A DNA stretch of 35,832 bases. It comes from Hyella patelloides LEGE 07179 (GTDB lineage: Bacteria > Cyanobacteriota > Cyanobacteriia > Cyanobacteriales > Xenococcaceae). The DNA is taken from NCBI RefSeq assembly GCF_900659865.1, contig NZ_LR213807.1, forward strand, positions 1-35,832, read 5' to 3'. The translations under genes were made by a program, and so were the position numbers. The notes beneath the pieces are model-generated. The model saw nothing but the letters and a program-made list of their open reading frames with translations. It did not search any database and was not told the DNA's origin. Positions 27,319-34,577 of this stretch are shown here, in pieces. The number at the start of each line of letters is the position of its first letter. The stretch's first letter is position 1.

Positions 27319-27612
27319 ATGAAAGTTACTCTTCAAGATGACATTCTTTTAATTTGCTACGACGATCTTCCTCCTTACAAAAAAGGCGGATCGGTAGTGC
27401 GAAATAGTTACTTTTGGGCATTAAAATCGATCTCTTGTTATACTCCCAGAGGTAAAGATTGGGAATACGATCGCGATGTTTGGGTGGCATTATCCAGAAT
27501 GCTCTTATCTTTTGCCGAATCGGGATATTTAGGCGATCGCGAAATTACTCTAGAATTTCCTGAAGATACTCCAATACCTCCAGAATTGCGCTCTGTGGCA
27601 ACCTGGTTATAA
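27319..27612 (+). CDS. Small conserved-looking hypothetical protein
   Basis: 97 residues, probably cytosolic. It begins MKVTLQDDILLICYDDLPPYKKGG and has an aromatic-rich middle (NSYFWALKSI, DWEYDRDVWVALSRMLL) and an acidic C-terminal strand (REITLEFPEDTPIPPELR) ending SVATWL. The composition is balanced and the frame is well formed, so this looks like a real single-domain gene. No signal peptide, membrane helix or catalytic motif is visible and I do not recognise the family. The gap to the radical SAM gene contains a palindrome, so it is likely a separate unit. Confidence 0.6.
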   Translation: MKVTLQDDILLICYDDLPPYKKGGSVVRNSYFWALKSISCYTPRGKDWEYDRDVWVALSRMLLSFAESGYLGDREITLEFPEDTPIPPELRSVATWL

Positions 27613-28140
27613 AGGAGCGAAGCTATAAGCTATAAGCTATAAGCGCGATTGCCGATCAAACAGGGTAGACGACCCTACTCGATTGTAGACAACGCAAAGG
27701 CGTAATCGTCTTGAACTCAGTAGCGTGATTGCTGGAAGAGCTGTCAACGCGGGAGTCCCCATTCGAGGATAAATGGAATATGCGCGCTTTTCCGTGACCG
27801 CATCGAGAAGCATTCCCAAGTCCGCGACTGCGTGGGTTTCCCGCGCAGTTTAAGTCGGACGCTTGCCCCCAAATGCGATGGGGATCAACACGAAGATGCG
27901 ACGGGTATAAACGCCTGACGGCGACGCGGTCAGAGAGACCCCGCCTTGAAAAGACGGGGCTTCCTCTGACTTCGTGAGTTAGTGCGGTCTTGGGCGGGGC
28001 AGAAGAGTTCTGCCTTCAGAAGACAGAATCAGCCCCTTGGGTTTCCCTCAATGAGCAACTAACGAACCCTTTAGGGGGTCTTCTCTCATTTCCTCCCGTC
28101 AAGTACAAAGCTATTAGCAAGCGAAGCTCCTAGCTTAGAG
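27613..28140. repeat. GC-rich multi-hairpin module, probable mobile-element remnant
   Basis: It begins with about three tandem copies of AGCTATA (27620-27642), then switches to GC-rich DNA (38/60 G+C at 27901-27960, against 15/60 at 28321-28380). Strong stems occur in a row: GTCAGAG/CTCTGAC enclosing CCCCG/CGGGG at 27929-27970; GGGGC/GCCCC near 28005-28035 with CAGAA-GAG-TTCTG inside; and ACCC-TTTA-GGGG-GT near 28065. TGGGTTTCCC occurs twice. Short open stretches exist on both strands (a 60-codon minus frame at 27637-27819) but no clear protein. The minus strand shares two blocks with bases 9-32 of the window. Likely a decayed IS200/IS605-type end or composite repeat; a structured RNA is the alternative. 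Confidence 0.4.
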
Positions 28141-28707
28141 CTTTAAGAAGATAAATTTAACAGATACAAGGCAAGAGACAAGAAAATTGCGATGCTCTCT
28201 GAAGTACAAGAGGAATACTAAGATAAAAACTAGAACTGTGTAATTATTTATGCATGGGAGCTTAGTTGTTTTTACTTAGGTAGTTATTAAGTAATTTTTT
28301 TCCATATTTCAATTACAATACTTGAGTAATTACAAGTAATAATACTCTCAAAATTGTATAAATCGACTCACAATAAATACTCAGATAAAATTAAATTTAT
28401 TGTTAAGACCCGTCAACCGAAGTGGACAAAAAAAGGTCAAACACAAAAGGTTTAATTTTAGTTCTTGATTTTTTTGAGAAAAAGTCTATTTACTGAGTAT
28501 CAATTTTTCATCAATTTTCTAAAAATTAGATTGATTTGTTTACTCTGTACCCCCCCAATTACAAAATGTAGGATAAAATATTAAGTGATTTTACGTAAGC
28601 CTTCTATTTGTACTATCAAATTATTACTTGAAGTATATAAAAAATACTCGGTAATCTATCGTAAAAACAACAATTTTCTCATGTAACTAACAGTAACCAA
28701 TATTTTT
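28141..28707. other. AT-rich spacer upstream of the GAF protein gene
   Basis: About 570 bases of very AT-rich DNA. No open frame, RNA gene or repeat of note is seen, apart from a run of seven Cs near 28550. It should contain the promoter of the tandem-GAF gene. Confidence 0.35.
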
Positions 28708-30066
28708 ATGACCATTCAGCCTTCAATCTCTACGATGATTCATAGTGCATCTCAATCTAACAATAGTAGTAACAATCTACTAGCTAATATTTTTCAAAAA
28801 TTACGTAAGATCGAAACAAAAGAAGGGCTTTTCCAGATTAGTGTTGAAATTATATACCAAGTCCTGGAATGCGATCGCGTAGTTGTTTACAGTCTGCAAT
28901 CAGATTCTTACTGTAAGGTCATAGCAGAAGCCGTAACTTCTGGATATGCTCAAATTCTGGGTTCAATTATTAAAGATGCTTGTTTTGAATCAGGATACAT
29001 TGAAAAGTATCAAAAAGGTCGTGTCAGAGCCGTTGCAGACATCTATAAAGCAGGAATGAGTTTTTGCCATATTGAAAATCTAGAACGAATCCAGGTTAAG
29101 GCTAATTTGGTTGTACCTTTAATCGATCGAGATGCTTCACTTTTAGGATTGCTGGTAGTACATCAATGTTCGCAAATTCGTCAATGGCAACAGTCTGAGG
29201 TAGACTTTTTATTACAAATTGCTGATTGGACGATGGAGCAAATAGCAGAAAAAGAGCAATATCAAAATTTATCTTCTCAAATAGAACAACTTCAGCTATG
29301 TCAAGAGACATTAGAAGAAGTTACCAAAGAAATTCACGCAGCGCAAGATTCCAATACAGTATTGCAATTGGCAACCAGACGAGCCAAAGAATTGCTAAAA
29401 TGCGATCGCGTTGTCGCTTATGGTTTAGAAGATGAAAATATTGGGAAAATTGTCGCTGAGTCTACCTTACCTTCTTTAGCACCCATCTTGGGCAGAATCA
29501 TTATAGACCCTTGTTTAGAGCATTCATATCGCGAAAAGTATCAAGACGGAAGAGTAAGAGCAATAAACAATATCTATGAAGCGGGAATGACCCCTTGCTA
29601 CATAGAAAATTTAGAGAACATTGGCGTAAAAGCTAATCTAGTAGTACCAATTAATCTTGATAATGGTAAGATATTTGGTTTACTAGTTGCCCATCAATGT
29701 TTTCAGTTTCGAGAATGGCAGCCAGAAGATGTTGATTGTCTGGAAAAAATTGCTTTCCAAGCAGGTTTATGTTTATCAAAAACTAAGATACTAGAAAAAC
29801 TACAGTTAATTAAATTTGATGTATCTGGTTTAAATGACACTAAAAAGAAGTTAGAAATAGTTAAATTAGGAATTAAAGAAATACAAGAACCTATCAAAAT
29901 AACATCTAATAGTTTAATAGAAATTAATAATCTCAATAAGTTATTAGACAGAGAATTCAATTTAATTAGTCAAAACAGTTCTATTCAAACCAAAAAAGAT
30001 ACTAAGCTAATCCAAATTTTCGTAAAAAAACTAATCTTAAACATAAATGATTACAACATTCTCTAA
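28708..30066 (+). CDS. Tandem cyanobacteriochrome-like GAF protein without visible output domain
   Basis: 452 residues with two GAF domains, about 27-180 and 205-355. GAF1 has the D-x-C-F motif (D90-A-C92-F) and the Cys-His pair C120-H121 in AGMSFCHIENLE, followed by VKANLVVP and VHQC. These are the second-cysteine and bilin-attachment signatures of DXCF cyanobacteriochromes. GAF2 has DPCL (C269) and Cys-Tyr (C297-Y298) at the same places, so it is a diverged relative and may not bind bilin normally. A helical linker (about 180-205) joins them. The last ~95 residues are Lys/Asn/Ile-rich and helical, with no histidine kinase, GGDEF or methyl-accepting domain. This could be a stand-alone photosensor acting through protein contacts, or a truncated receptor. 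Chromophore binding is inference. Confidence 0.85.
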   Translation: MTIQPSISTMIHSASQSNNSSNNLLANIFQKLRKIETKEGLFQISVEIIYQVLECDRVVVYSLQSDSYCKVIAEAVTSGYAQILGSIIKDACFESGYIEKYQKGRVRAVADIYKAGMSFCHIENLERIQVKANLVVPLIDRDASLLGLLVVHQCSQIRQWQQSEVDFLLQIADWTMEQIAEKEQYQNLSSQIEQLQLCQETLEEVTKEIHAAQDSNTVLQLATRRAKELLKCDRVVAYGLEDENIGKIVAESTLPSLAPILGRIIIDPCLEHSYREKYQDGRVRAINNIYEAGMTPCYIENLENIGVKANLVVPINLDNGKIFGLLVAHQCFQFREWQPEDVDCLEKIAFQAGLCLSKTKILEKLQLIKFDVSGLNDTKKKLEIVKLGIKEIQEPIKITSNSLIEINNLNKLLDREFNLISQNSSIQTKKDTKLIQIFVKKLILNINDYNIL

Positions 30067-30477
30067 ATAATTTTAGCCAGCAAAAAAAATCACTCGACAG
30101 TCTCATAAAAAGAATGATTTACAATATCGATGATGAGATGAGTTAAAGACATAATAAAATCGGTGTTGAAGAGCAAGCATAGCACGAGGAAGGCTTAGCA
30201 AACTTCCGTCATATGCGGAGCGGTTATGCCACGGCACTAGCTTCGCGTCGTCCGAAGGTGTATCCTTTAGGAATCCTTTAGGGCAAGCATTTGAGAAGAC
30301 ATCAAATGTCGTGGACTGAGAAACGCGCGAGGAGGTATGAAATAAATAATGATACGATTAGTTAAATTAAGTAAGCGATGAGGAAAGATTCACCGTAGAT
30401 GATTATTTAAGAAAAAGCAGGTATTTTATCCTTATTCTCTTCATAATTCATCCTTCTTTCCTCATTTTTAGATGTCA
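30067..30477. repeat. Spacer with dispersed repeat between the GAF and Ro genes
   Basis: Between two converging genes. About 30165-30345 is GC-richer and repeat-like. It contains TCCTTTAGG twice in tandem (about 30260-30282), a 7-bp hairpin CATTTGA/TCAAATG (about 30289-30309), and segments such as GCGGAGCGGTTATGCCACGGCACTAGC typical of cyanobacterial small dispersed repeats. No gene is recognised. A two-base-shifted frame continues briefly past the GAF stop but ends within 90 bases. Confidence 0.45.
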
Positions 30478-32082
30478 CTAAACTTGACCTGTTGCCAACA
30501 TTTGAACCAAACGAGGTACACCAGGATCGAAACCCGCTAAATCCCAAGATAAATCATCTTTGGGGTCTACCAAACTAATTTTATAGGGTGTTAAAGTGAC
30601 ATAAACAGCTTTAACATTAGGGTTAACTTTTTGGCGATACTCTTTCAAGGCTACACTGGGATGTTTGCGTCCAGCCCAACTTTCGCAGTCCGTCCAAAAG
30701 CAAATAACATCTGCTTTGAATTTATTTTTAATCGCCCAGTCATAAGCTACAGAAGCATCAGTAGCACCAAAATTATGGCTACGAGCTTTTTTGAGAGCAG
30801 AACTAAAGGAATCTCGGCGAGAAATACCCAAATCAATAAATTTTGTAGAAAAACCACGAATAGCATAGTTTTTCTCGGCTTTAGCTGTTACTAAAGCCAT
30901 AGTAGTAGCAATTTCACAACAAGTTAAACCCACAGAGTCGGACACATAGCTAGACATTGAGCCAGAGATATCAACCCCGTGGAGAAACACCTTATTAGTA
31001 GGCTCTACCGTTTCAAAAGATAATTCCAAAGTTTTTTCTAGAATATCCACAATGCGGGAAACAGGAGTCCAAGTTTTTTTACTTCGTCCCACTCTCCCGC
31101 CAGATTTGTAGGTTTTGAGAGCTTTTAAAACATCAATAGGATGAATACGTCCCCGACGGAGATATTTTTGGTTATTTAAAACATTTTCCAAACGGTCGAG
31201 ATTTTCGACACTATCAACACGTAACACATCTAATTGAGTCAGAGAACCCAAATTACGCAACATAGCACCGATAGGCATTTCATTAAACAATAATTGCCAT
31301 GCTTGCCGATCCATTTTACCCACAGGGGCAGCCATTTCATGAGTCAAACGACCGTTGATAATAGCTTCATGGGTGCGGTTAGGATTGCGTTTTAACCATT
31401 CATACCACCAGATTTGCGCTAAAGCTTCCGAAGGAATTTCACTAGGTAAGCCTTCCCAACCATTAACCACCCAACTGAATAAGCGATCGTGATCTACTGT
31501 TGGTGGTTTAACATGAAATAGTCTGAGAATATCTCGGTGTTGGAAGCCGTGGCGTTGTTGGTACTTCAGTAATTGATAAGCTAAACCCTTAACATCATCG
31601 CGAGATAGCCATGCTGTACCCACTTCACGAATAATTTTACCAAAACCTCTGAAAGACTTGGTGTAATTTAACCATTCATAAAAGTGGCTACCAGTACGCA
31701 CTACTTGGGGAAAAATTTCCCGAAAAGCTCTTTTTGCTTCTGGTGTTTCTCCCATAGAAAGCAATACTAAAGCTAAAATCGGCGCACTATTATTAATAGA
31801 GCGTCCATCGCTAGCATAGACAATTTCTTCGGCTACACGACTAGGATTTTCCTTAATAGCTTGTTTGATAACGTTGATAAAGTCTTCGGTTAATTCTCTT
31901 TTATTGGCATAGTAAGTACTTTGGGCTGTCCCAATAAGCAGACAACGCCGTAACATTTGCCAAACACCCGCATCAAACATCCAACCGCCAGAGCGACCTT
32001 GAATCATCTCAGTTTCTCGCTCTGGAAGGGGTTGAGATTGGGGTGTTGTTTTATTTTTGTTGGTGAAAAAACGGTAATTCAT
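30478..32082 (-). CDS. rsr: TROVE domain Ro60-like RNA-binding protein (Rsr)
   Basis: 534-residue orthologue of the Ro autoantigen. The TROVE HEAT-repeat ring spans about residues 25-355, including GGWMFDAGVWQMLRRCLLIG, the ASDGRSINNSAPILALVLLS segment and the basic KTYKSGGRVGRSKKTW stretch. A von Willebrand A domain follows at about 360-534 with a complete MIDAS: D371-I-S-G-S-M (D371, S373, S375), the GATDAS loop and WTDCESW. In bacteria, Ro proteins bind Y RNAs on the outer surface and misfolded RNA ends in the ring, and can tether Y RNA to PNPase. GGAGG lies five bases before the ATG. A candidate Y RNA lies about 100 bases upstream on the same strand. No rtcB or PNPase gene is adjacent. 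Confidence 0.93.
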   Translation of the reverse strand: MNYRFFTNKNKTTPQSQPLPERETEMIQGRSGGWMFDAGVWQMLRRCLLIGTAQSTYYANKRELTEDFINVIKQAIKENPSRVAEEIVYASDGRSINNSAPILALVLLSMGETPEAKRAFREIFPQVVRTGSHFYEWLNYTKSFRGFGKIIREVGTAWLSRDDVKGLAYQLLKYQQRHGFQHRDILRLFHVKPPTVDHDRLFSWVVNGWEGLPSEIPSEALAQIWWYEWLKRNPNRTHEAIINGRLTHEMAAPVGKMDRQAWQLLFNEMPIGAMLRNLGSLTQLDVLRVDSVENLDRLENVLNNQKYLRRGRIHPIDVLKALKTYKSGGRVGRSKKTWTPVSRIVDILEKTLELSFETVEPTNKVFLHGVDISGSMSSYVSDSVGLTCCEIATTMALVTAKAEKNYAIRGFSTKFIDLGISRRDSFSSALKKARSHNFGATDASVAYDWAIKNKFKADVICFWTDCESWAGRKHPSVALKEYRQKVNPNVKAVYVTLTPYKISLVDPKDDLSWDLAGFDPGVPRLVQMLATGQV

Positions 32083-32179
32083 TATTACCTCCAGCCCTCA
32101 ACCGGGCAAATTAATTAAATGTGTTTTTAGTTATTAGCCATCAGCTATTAGCCTTTCAAGCTTAAGATTAATTGAATGA

Positions 32180-32311
32180 CTGTGAGCTTAAAACTTTCAC
32201 TAAAATTGACTTGGTTTGGTGGTTAACCCCACCAATCGACGGAGTGGGACTTGAACCAGTAACATTATTATACTACAAAATAACTACATAAAGTCGAAGC
32301 CTTACTCACAG
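32180..32311 (-). ncRNA. Candidate Y RNA (YrlA-like) upstream of the Ro gene
   Basis: Read on the minus strand, the ends pair: CTGTGAG (32311-32305) with CTCACAG (32186-32180). The stem continues as AAGGCTTC (32303-32296) with GAAAGTTTT (32198-32190), using two G-U pairs and one bulge, and then as GACTT/AAGTC (32295-32291 with 32212-32208). The interior has a tRNA T-loop-like GGTTCAAGTCC (32257-32247), an acceptor-like TCGAC/GTCGA pairing (32297-32293 with 32240-32236; an alternative to part of the long stem) and a 7-bp hairpin, TTGGTGG-GGTTAA-CCACCAA (32235-32216). A long closing stem plus tRNA-like module next to rsr is the known pattern of bacterial Y RNAs. The T-arm stem is only two pairs, so a tRNA-gene fragment is the main alternative. 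Confidence 0.4.
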
Positions 32312-32994
32312 CTACATTTAGCCAAAGTGAGTAAAAAGTGAATAATATTAAATCCGATTAGGAGAGGTTCGGAAGAGGTTTGGGGGATTTAGGGAGCATT
32401 AATTTATCGATATTGTTACTTAAGAGTTCTTTTGTAATTCATAACTATTAACTTAACTAGCCAAAAATTCCCCCCAAGTAGCATAAATGAAAATGTTAGT
32501 AGCGATCGCAGCGAAGAAAACCTCAATCACATTACCAATAATTGAACCAATTACAATGCCTATACTGACTTGAAAAGCCTGTCTAATTTTTTATTCTAAG
32601 TCTAAACCCTCTTGTTGAGATATCATTGGCTCTCGAGATCGCAGATCTCAAACAACTTCTTGTTTCGGGTTCATTTGGACTCGCTGTCTATCTTAAGTTA
32701 CTAAAAGTCAATAGAATTTTCTGTAACGTTACCGAAATAGTTGAACAAGCCAAAAACAGCAAACACTAACCCAATTATCAACCGAACAACTTATTTATCC
32801 ACTGTCTCTTTTTACAACTCTCTGTCTGATAGTCAATACTTGAAAGGATCGTATCACGATGGTTTAAGTACAATTACGTATTTGATGTTACTTCTAAAAA
32901 CAAATTAAAATTTGCTGAGGATATCTGCTTAAAATCGATCTTTAATGAAGATAATATAATTTAATCAGGTCTTCAGTTGTTAAATTTGAGTTTT
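32312..32994. other. AT-rich spacer upstream of the Ro gene and PPC gene
   Basis: The divergent region between the Ro/Y RNA unit and the plus-strand PPC-domain gene. It contains a broken small membrane ORF on the minus strand at 32453-32626 and a palindromic CTCGAGATCGCAGATCTC stretch near 32630. No intact gene is seen. Confidence 0.35.
32453..32626 (-). pseudogene. Small membrane protein ORF interrupted by an in-frame stop
   Basis: An ATG at 32626 begins MISQQEGLDLE, then a TAA, and the same frame continues as KIRQAFQVSIGIVIG followed by SIIGNVIEVFFAAIATNIFI and YATWGEFLAS, stopping at 32453. The post-stop part has Gly-spaced hydrophobic residues of one or two membrane helices and ends in a natural-looking tail; no alternative start precedes it. 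Total is 58 codons including both stops. One base change would restore a 56-residue membrane protein. The family is not recognised; a sequencing error or chance frame remains possible. Confidence 0.35.
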
Positions 32995-33447
32995 ATGTTT
33001 ACTGTATCTACTCGACGTTGGTTTTTTTTGATAGCTACGGGAATTGCGGTAAATGCGATCGCTATTTTTCCCGCAAAAGCACAACTAAGACTTTATAACC
33101 CGACATCGATAGCTTCAGATAAAGAAATAGCGGATACTCTCACAGAAAAAGATATCCCCACAGGAGAAGGTGGTTTTGCTCGCGACTACTATGTGGAACT
33201 ACAAAAAGGCGATCAAGTAGCGATCGATCTCACTTCTGATGAGTTTGATACAATGCTGATGCTAATTGCTGAAGATGGCTCTACCGTAGCCGAAAATGAT
33301 GATGGTCCTGATGGTTCAACTAACTCTCTATTATTTTCTCGCATTGCCGAAAATGGTAACTACATAGTAAGAGTTCGCGCTTTTGGAGAAACCAGTGGTG
33401 GTAAATTTAATCTCAAACTAACTCGCCTTAAATCCGTGAATAAGTAA
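32995..33447 (+). CDS. Exported PPC (pre-peptidase C-terminal) domain protein
   Basis: 150 residues from the ATG at 32995 (MFTVSTRRWFF); a TTG six codons upstream is in frame but unnecessary. The signal peptide spans about 1-29, cut after FPAKA. The mature part is one beta-sandwich of the PPC type, with DYYVELQKGDQVAIDLTSDEFDT, the LMLIAEDGSTVAENDDG acidic turn (likely Ca-binding) and NGNYIVRVRAFG. PPC domains usually sit at the C-terminus of secreted peptidases; here the domain is alone, with no catalytic part, as seen in many cyanobacterial envelope proteins. It lies 90 bases before hpnA on the same strand. The role is unknown, possibly adhesion or assembly. Confidence 0.85.
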   Translation: MFTVSTRRWFFLIATGIAVNAIAIFPAKAQLRLYNPTSIASDKEIADTLTEKDIPTGEGGFARDYYVELQKGDQVAIDLTSDEFDTMLMLIAEDGSTVAENDDGPDGSTNSLLFSRIAENGNYIVRVRAFGETSGGKFNLKLTRLKSVNK

Positions 33448-33537
33448 ATTTAAGTGATTAAGCTAATAAAATTAATCTGTTGGGATTGTTAGTTGTTAGT
33501 TTTTGGTGGTTGGTTGTAAAAATACATAATTTTTAAG

Positions 33538-34515
33538 ATGCGTGTTTTTCTTACAGGAGGTACTGGATTTATTGGTGCTAATTTGGCTCGTTTATTATTA
33601 CAACAAGGCTATAAGGTAACAACTTTGGTACGTCCTGATAGTTGTTTATATAATCTGCAATCTTTAGATGTGGAGCTTGTTGAAGGAGATTTAAACGACC
33701 CTGGGCTTACCTCTAAAATGCAAGACTGTCAGGTATTATTTCATGTCGCAGCTTGTTATTCTCTATGGCAACGCGATCGCCATTTACTCCACCACAGCAA
33801 TGTTTTGGGTACACGAAATATTCTCAGATGTGCCAGAAAAGCTAATATAGAGCGTACTGTTTATACAAGCTCTGTAGCTGCTATCGGAGTCGGCAAAAAT
33901 GGTCAATCTGTAGATGAAACCCATCAAAGTCCAGTAGCTAGACTAATTGGATACTACAAAAAATCTAAATATTATGCTGAACAAGAGGCGATCTCAGCTA
34001 CTCGATTAGGACAGGACATTGTAATTGTTAATCCAACTACTCCAATCGGTGGCTGGGACATCAAACCCACTCCTACGGGAGAAATAATAGTACGTTTCTT
34101 GCGTCGTAAAATGCCTTTTTATGTGGATACTGGCTTAAATCTGATTGATGTTCAAGATGTTGCTTGGGGACATTTATTAGCCTTGGAAAAAGGACGAACG
34201 GGCGATCGCTATATTTTAGGGAATAAAAACTTAACTCTAAAACAAATTCTCCATAAATTAGCTCATATTACAGACTTAAAAGCACCCAAAAATCAAATTC
34301 CCTATTGGATTCCCTACGCTGTTGCTTGGATAGATGAAAAAATACTGGCATCTTTGGGTAAAAAACCCAGTATCTCTCTTGATGGAGTTAGAATGTCACG
34401 GCAAAAAATGTTTTATAACCCAGATAAAGCAGTTACTCAGTTAGGCTTACCTCAATCCTCTATTGATATGGCATTAGAAAACGCTGTTCATTGGTTTCAA
34501 CAATCAATACCATAG
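33538..34515 (+). CDS. hpnA: Hopanoid-associated sugar epimerase/dehydratase
   Basis: 325-residue extended short-chain dehydrogenase. The NAD(P) fold starts at once with VFLTGGTGFIGANLARLLL (Gly-x2-Gly-x2-Gly), followed by the acidic EGDL loop, and has the catalytic Tyr-x3-Lys as YYKKSKYYAEQ near residues 140-150 with a preceding Ser in YTSSVAAIG. The motifs VNPTTPIGGWDIKPTPTG and FYVDTGLNLIDVQDVAWGH are characteristic of HpnA, found with squalene-hopene cyclase gene sets and thought to act in hopanoid side-chain formation. No other hopanoid genes are in the window. It starts 90 bases after the PPC gene. The end overlaps a WD40-like remnant on the other strand. Confidence 0.92.
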   Translation: MRVFLTGGTGFIGANLARLLLQQGYKVTTLVRPDSCLYNLQSLDVELVEGDLNDPGLTSKMQDCQVLFHVAACYSLWQRDRHLLHHSNVLGTRNILRCARKANIERTVYTSSVAAIGVGKNGQSVDETHQSPVARLIGYYKKSKYYAEQEAISATRLGQDIVIVNPTTPIGGWDIKPTPTGEIIVRFLRRKMPFYVDTGLNLIDVQDVAWGHLLALEKGRTGDRYILGNKNLTLKQILHKLAHITDLKAPKNQIPYWIPYAVAWIDEKILASLGKKPSISLDGVRMSRQKMFYNPDKAVTQLGLPQSSIDMALENAVHWFQQSIP

Positions 34516-34577
34516 CTCCAAACTGAGATTTTGCCATCATAACCACCACTAACCATAATTTGTCGCTCTTTTATCTT
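34497..34577 (-). pseudogene. WD40-repeat fragment
   Basis: Minus-strand codons read KERQIMVSGGYDGKISVW followed by SYGIDC and a stop at 34497. SGGYDGKISVW is a good WD40 blade end (S-G-x-D-G-x-I-x-V-W). It lies directly after the response regulator stop, in a different frame, and overlaps the last bases of hpnA. No upstream repeats remain in frame. It is most likely the 3' end of a lost WD40 gene, although chance cannot be excluded for so short a piece. Confidence 0.35.

Noticed and set aside
27637-27819. 60-codon minus-strand frame in the GC-rich module
   Set aside because: No recognisable domain and it sits in repeat DNA. Treated as a remnant rather than a gene.
32216-32260. Ordinary tRNA gene on the minus strand
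   Set aside because: Only the T-loop and a partial acceptor pairing are recognisable; no proper anticodon arm, and the T-stem has mismatches. Kept instead as part of a candidate Y RNA, with a tRNA fragment as the alternative.
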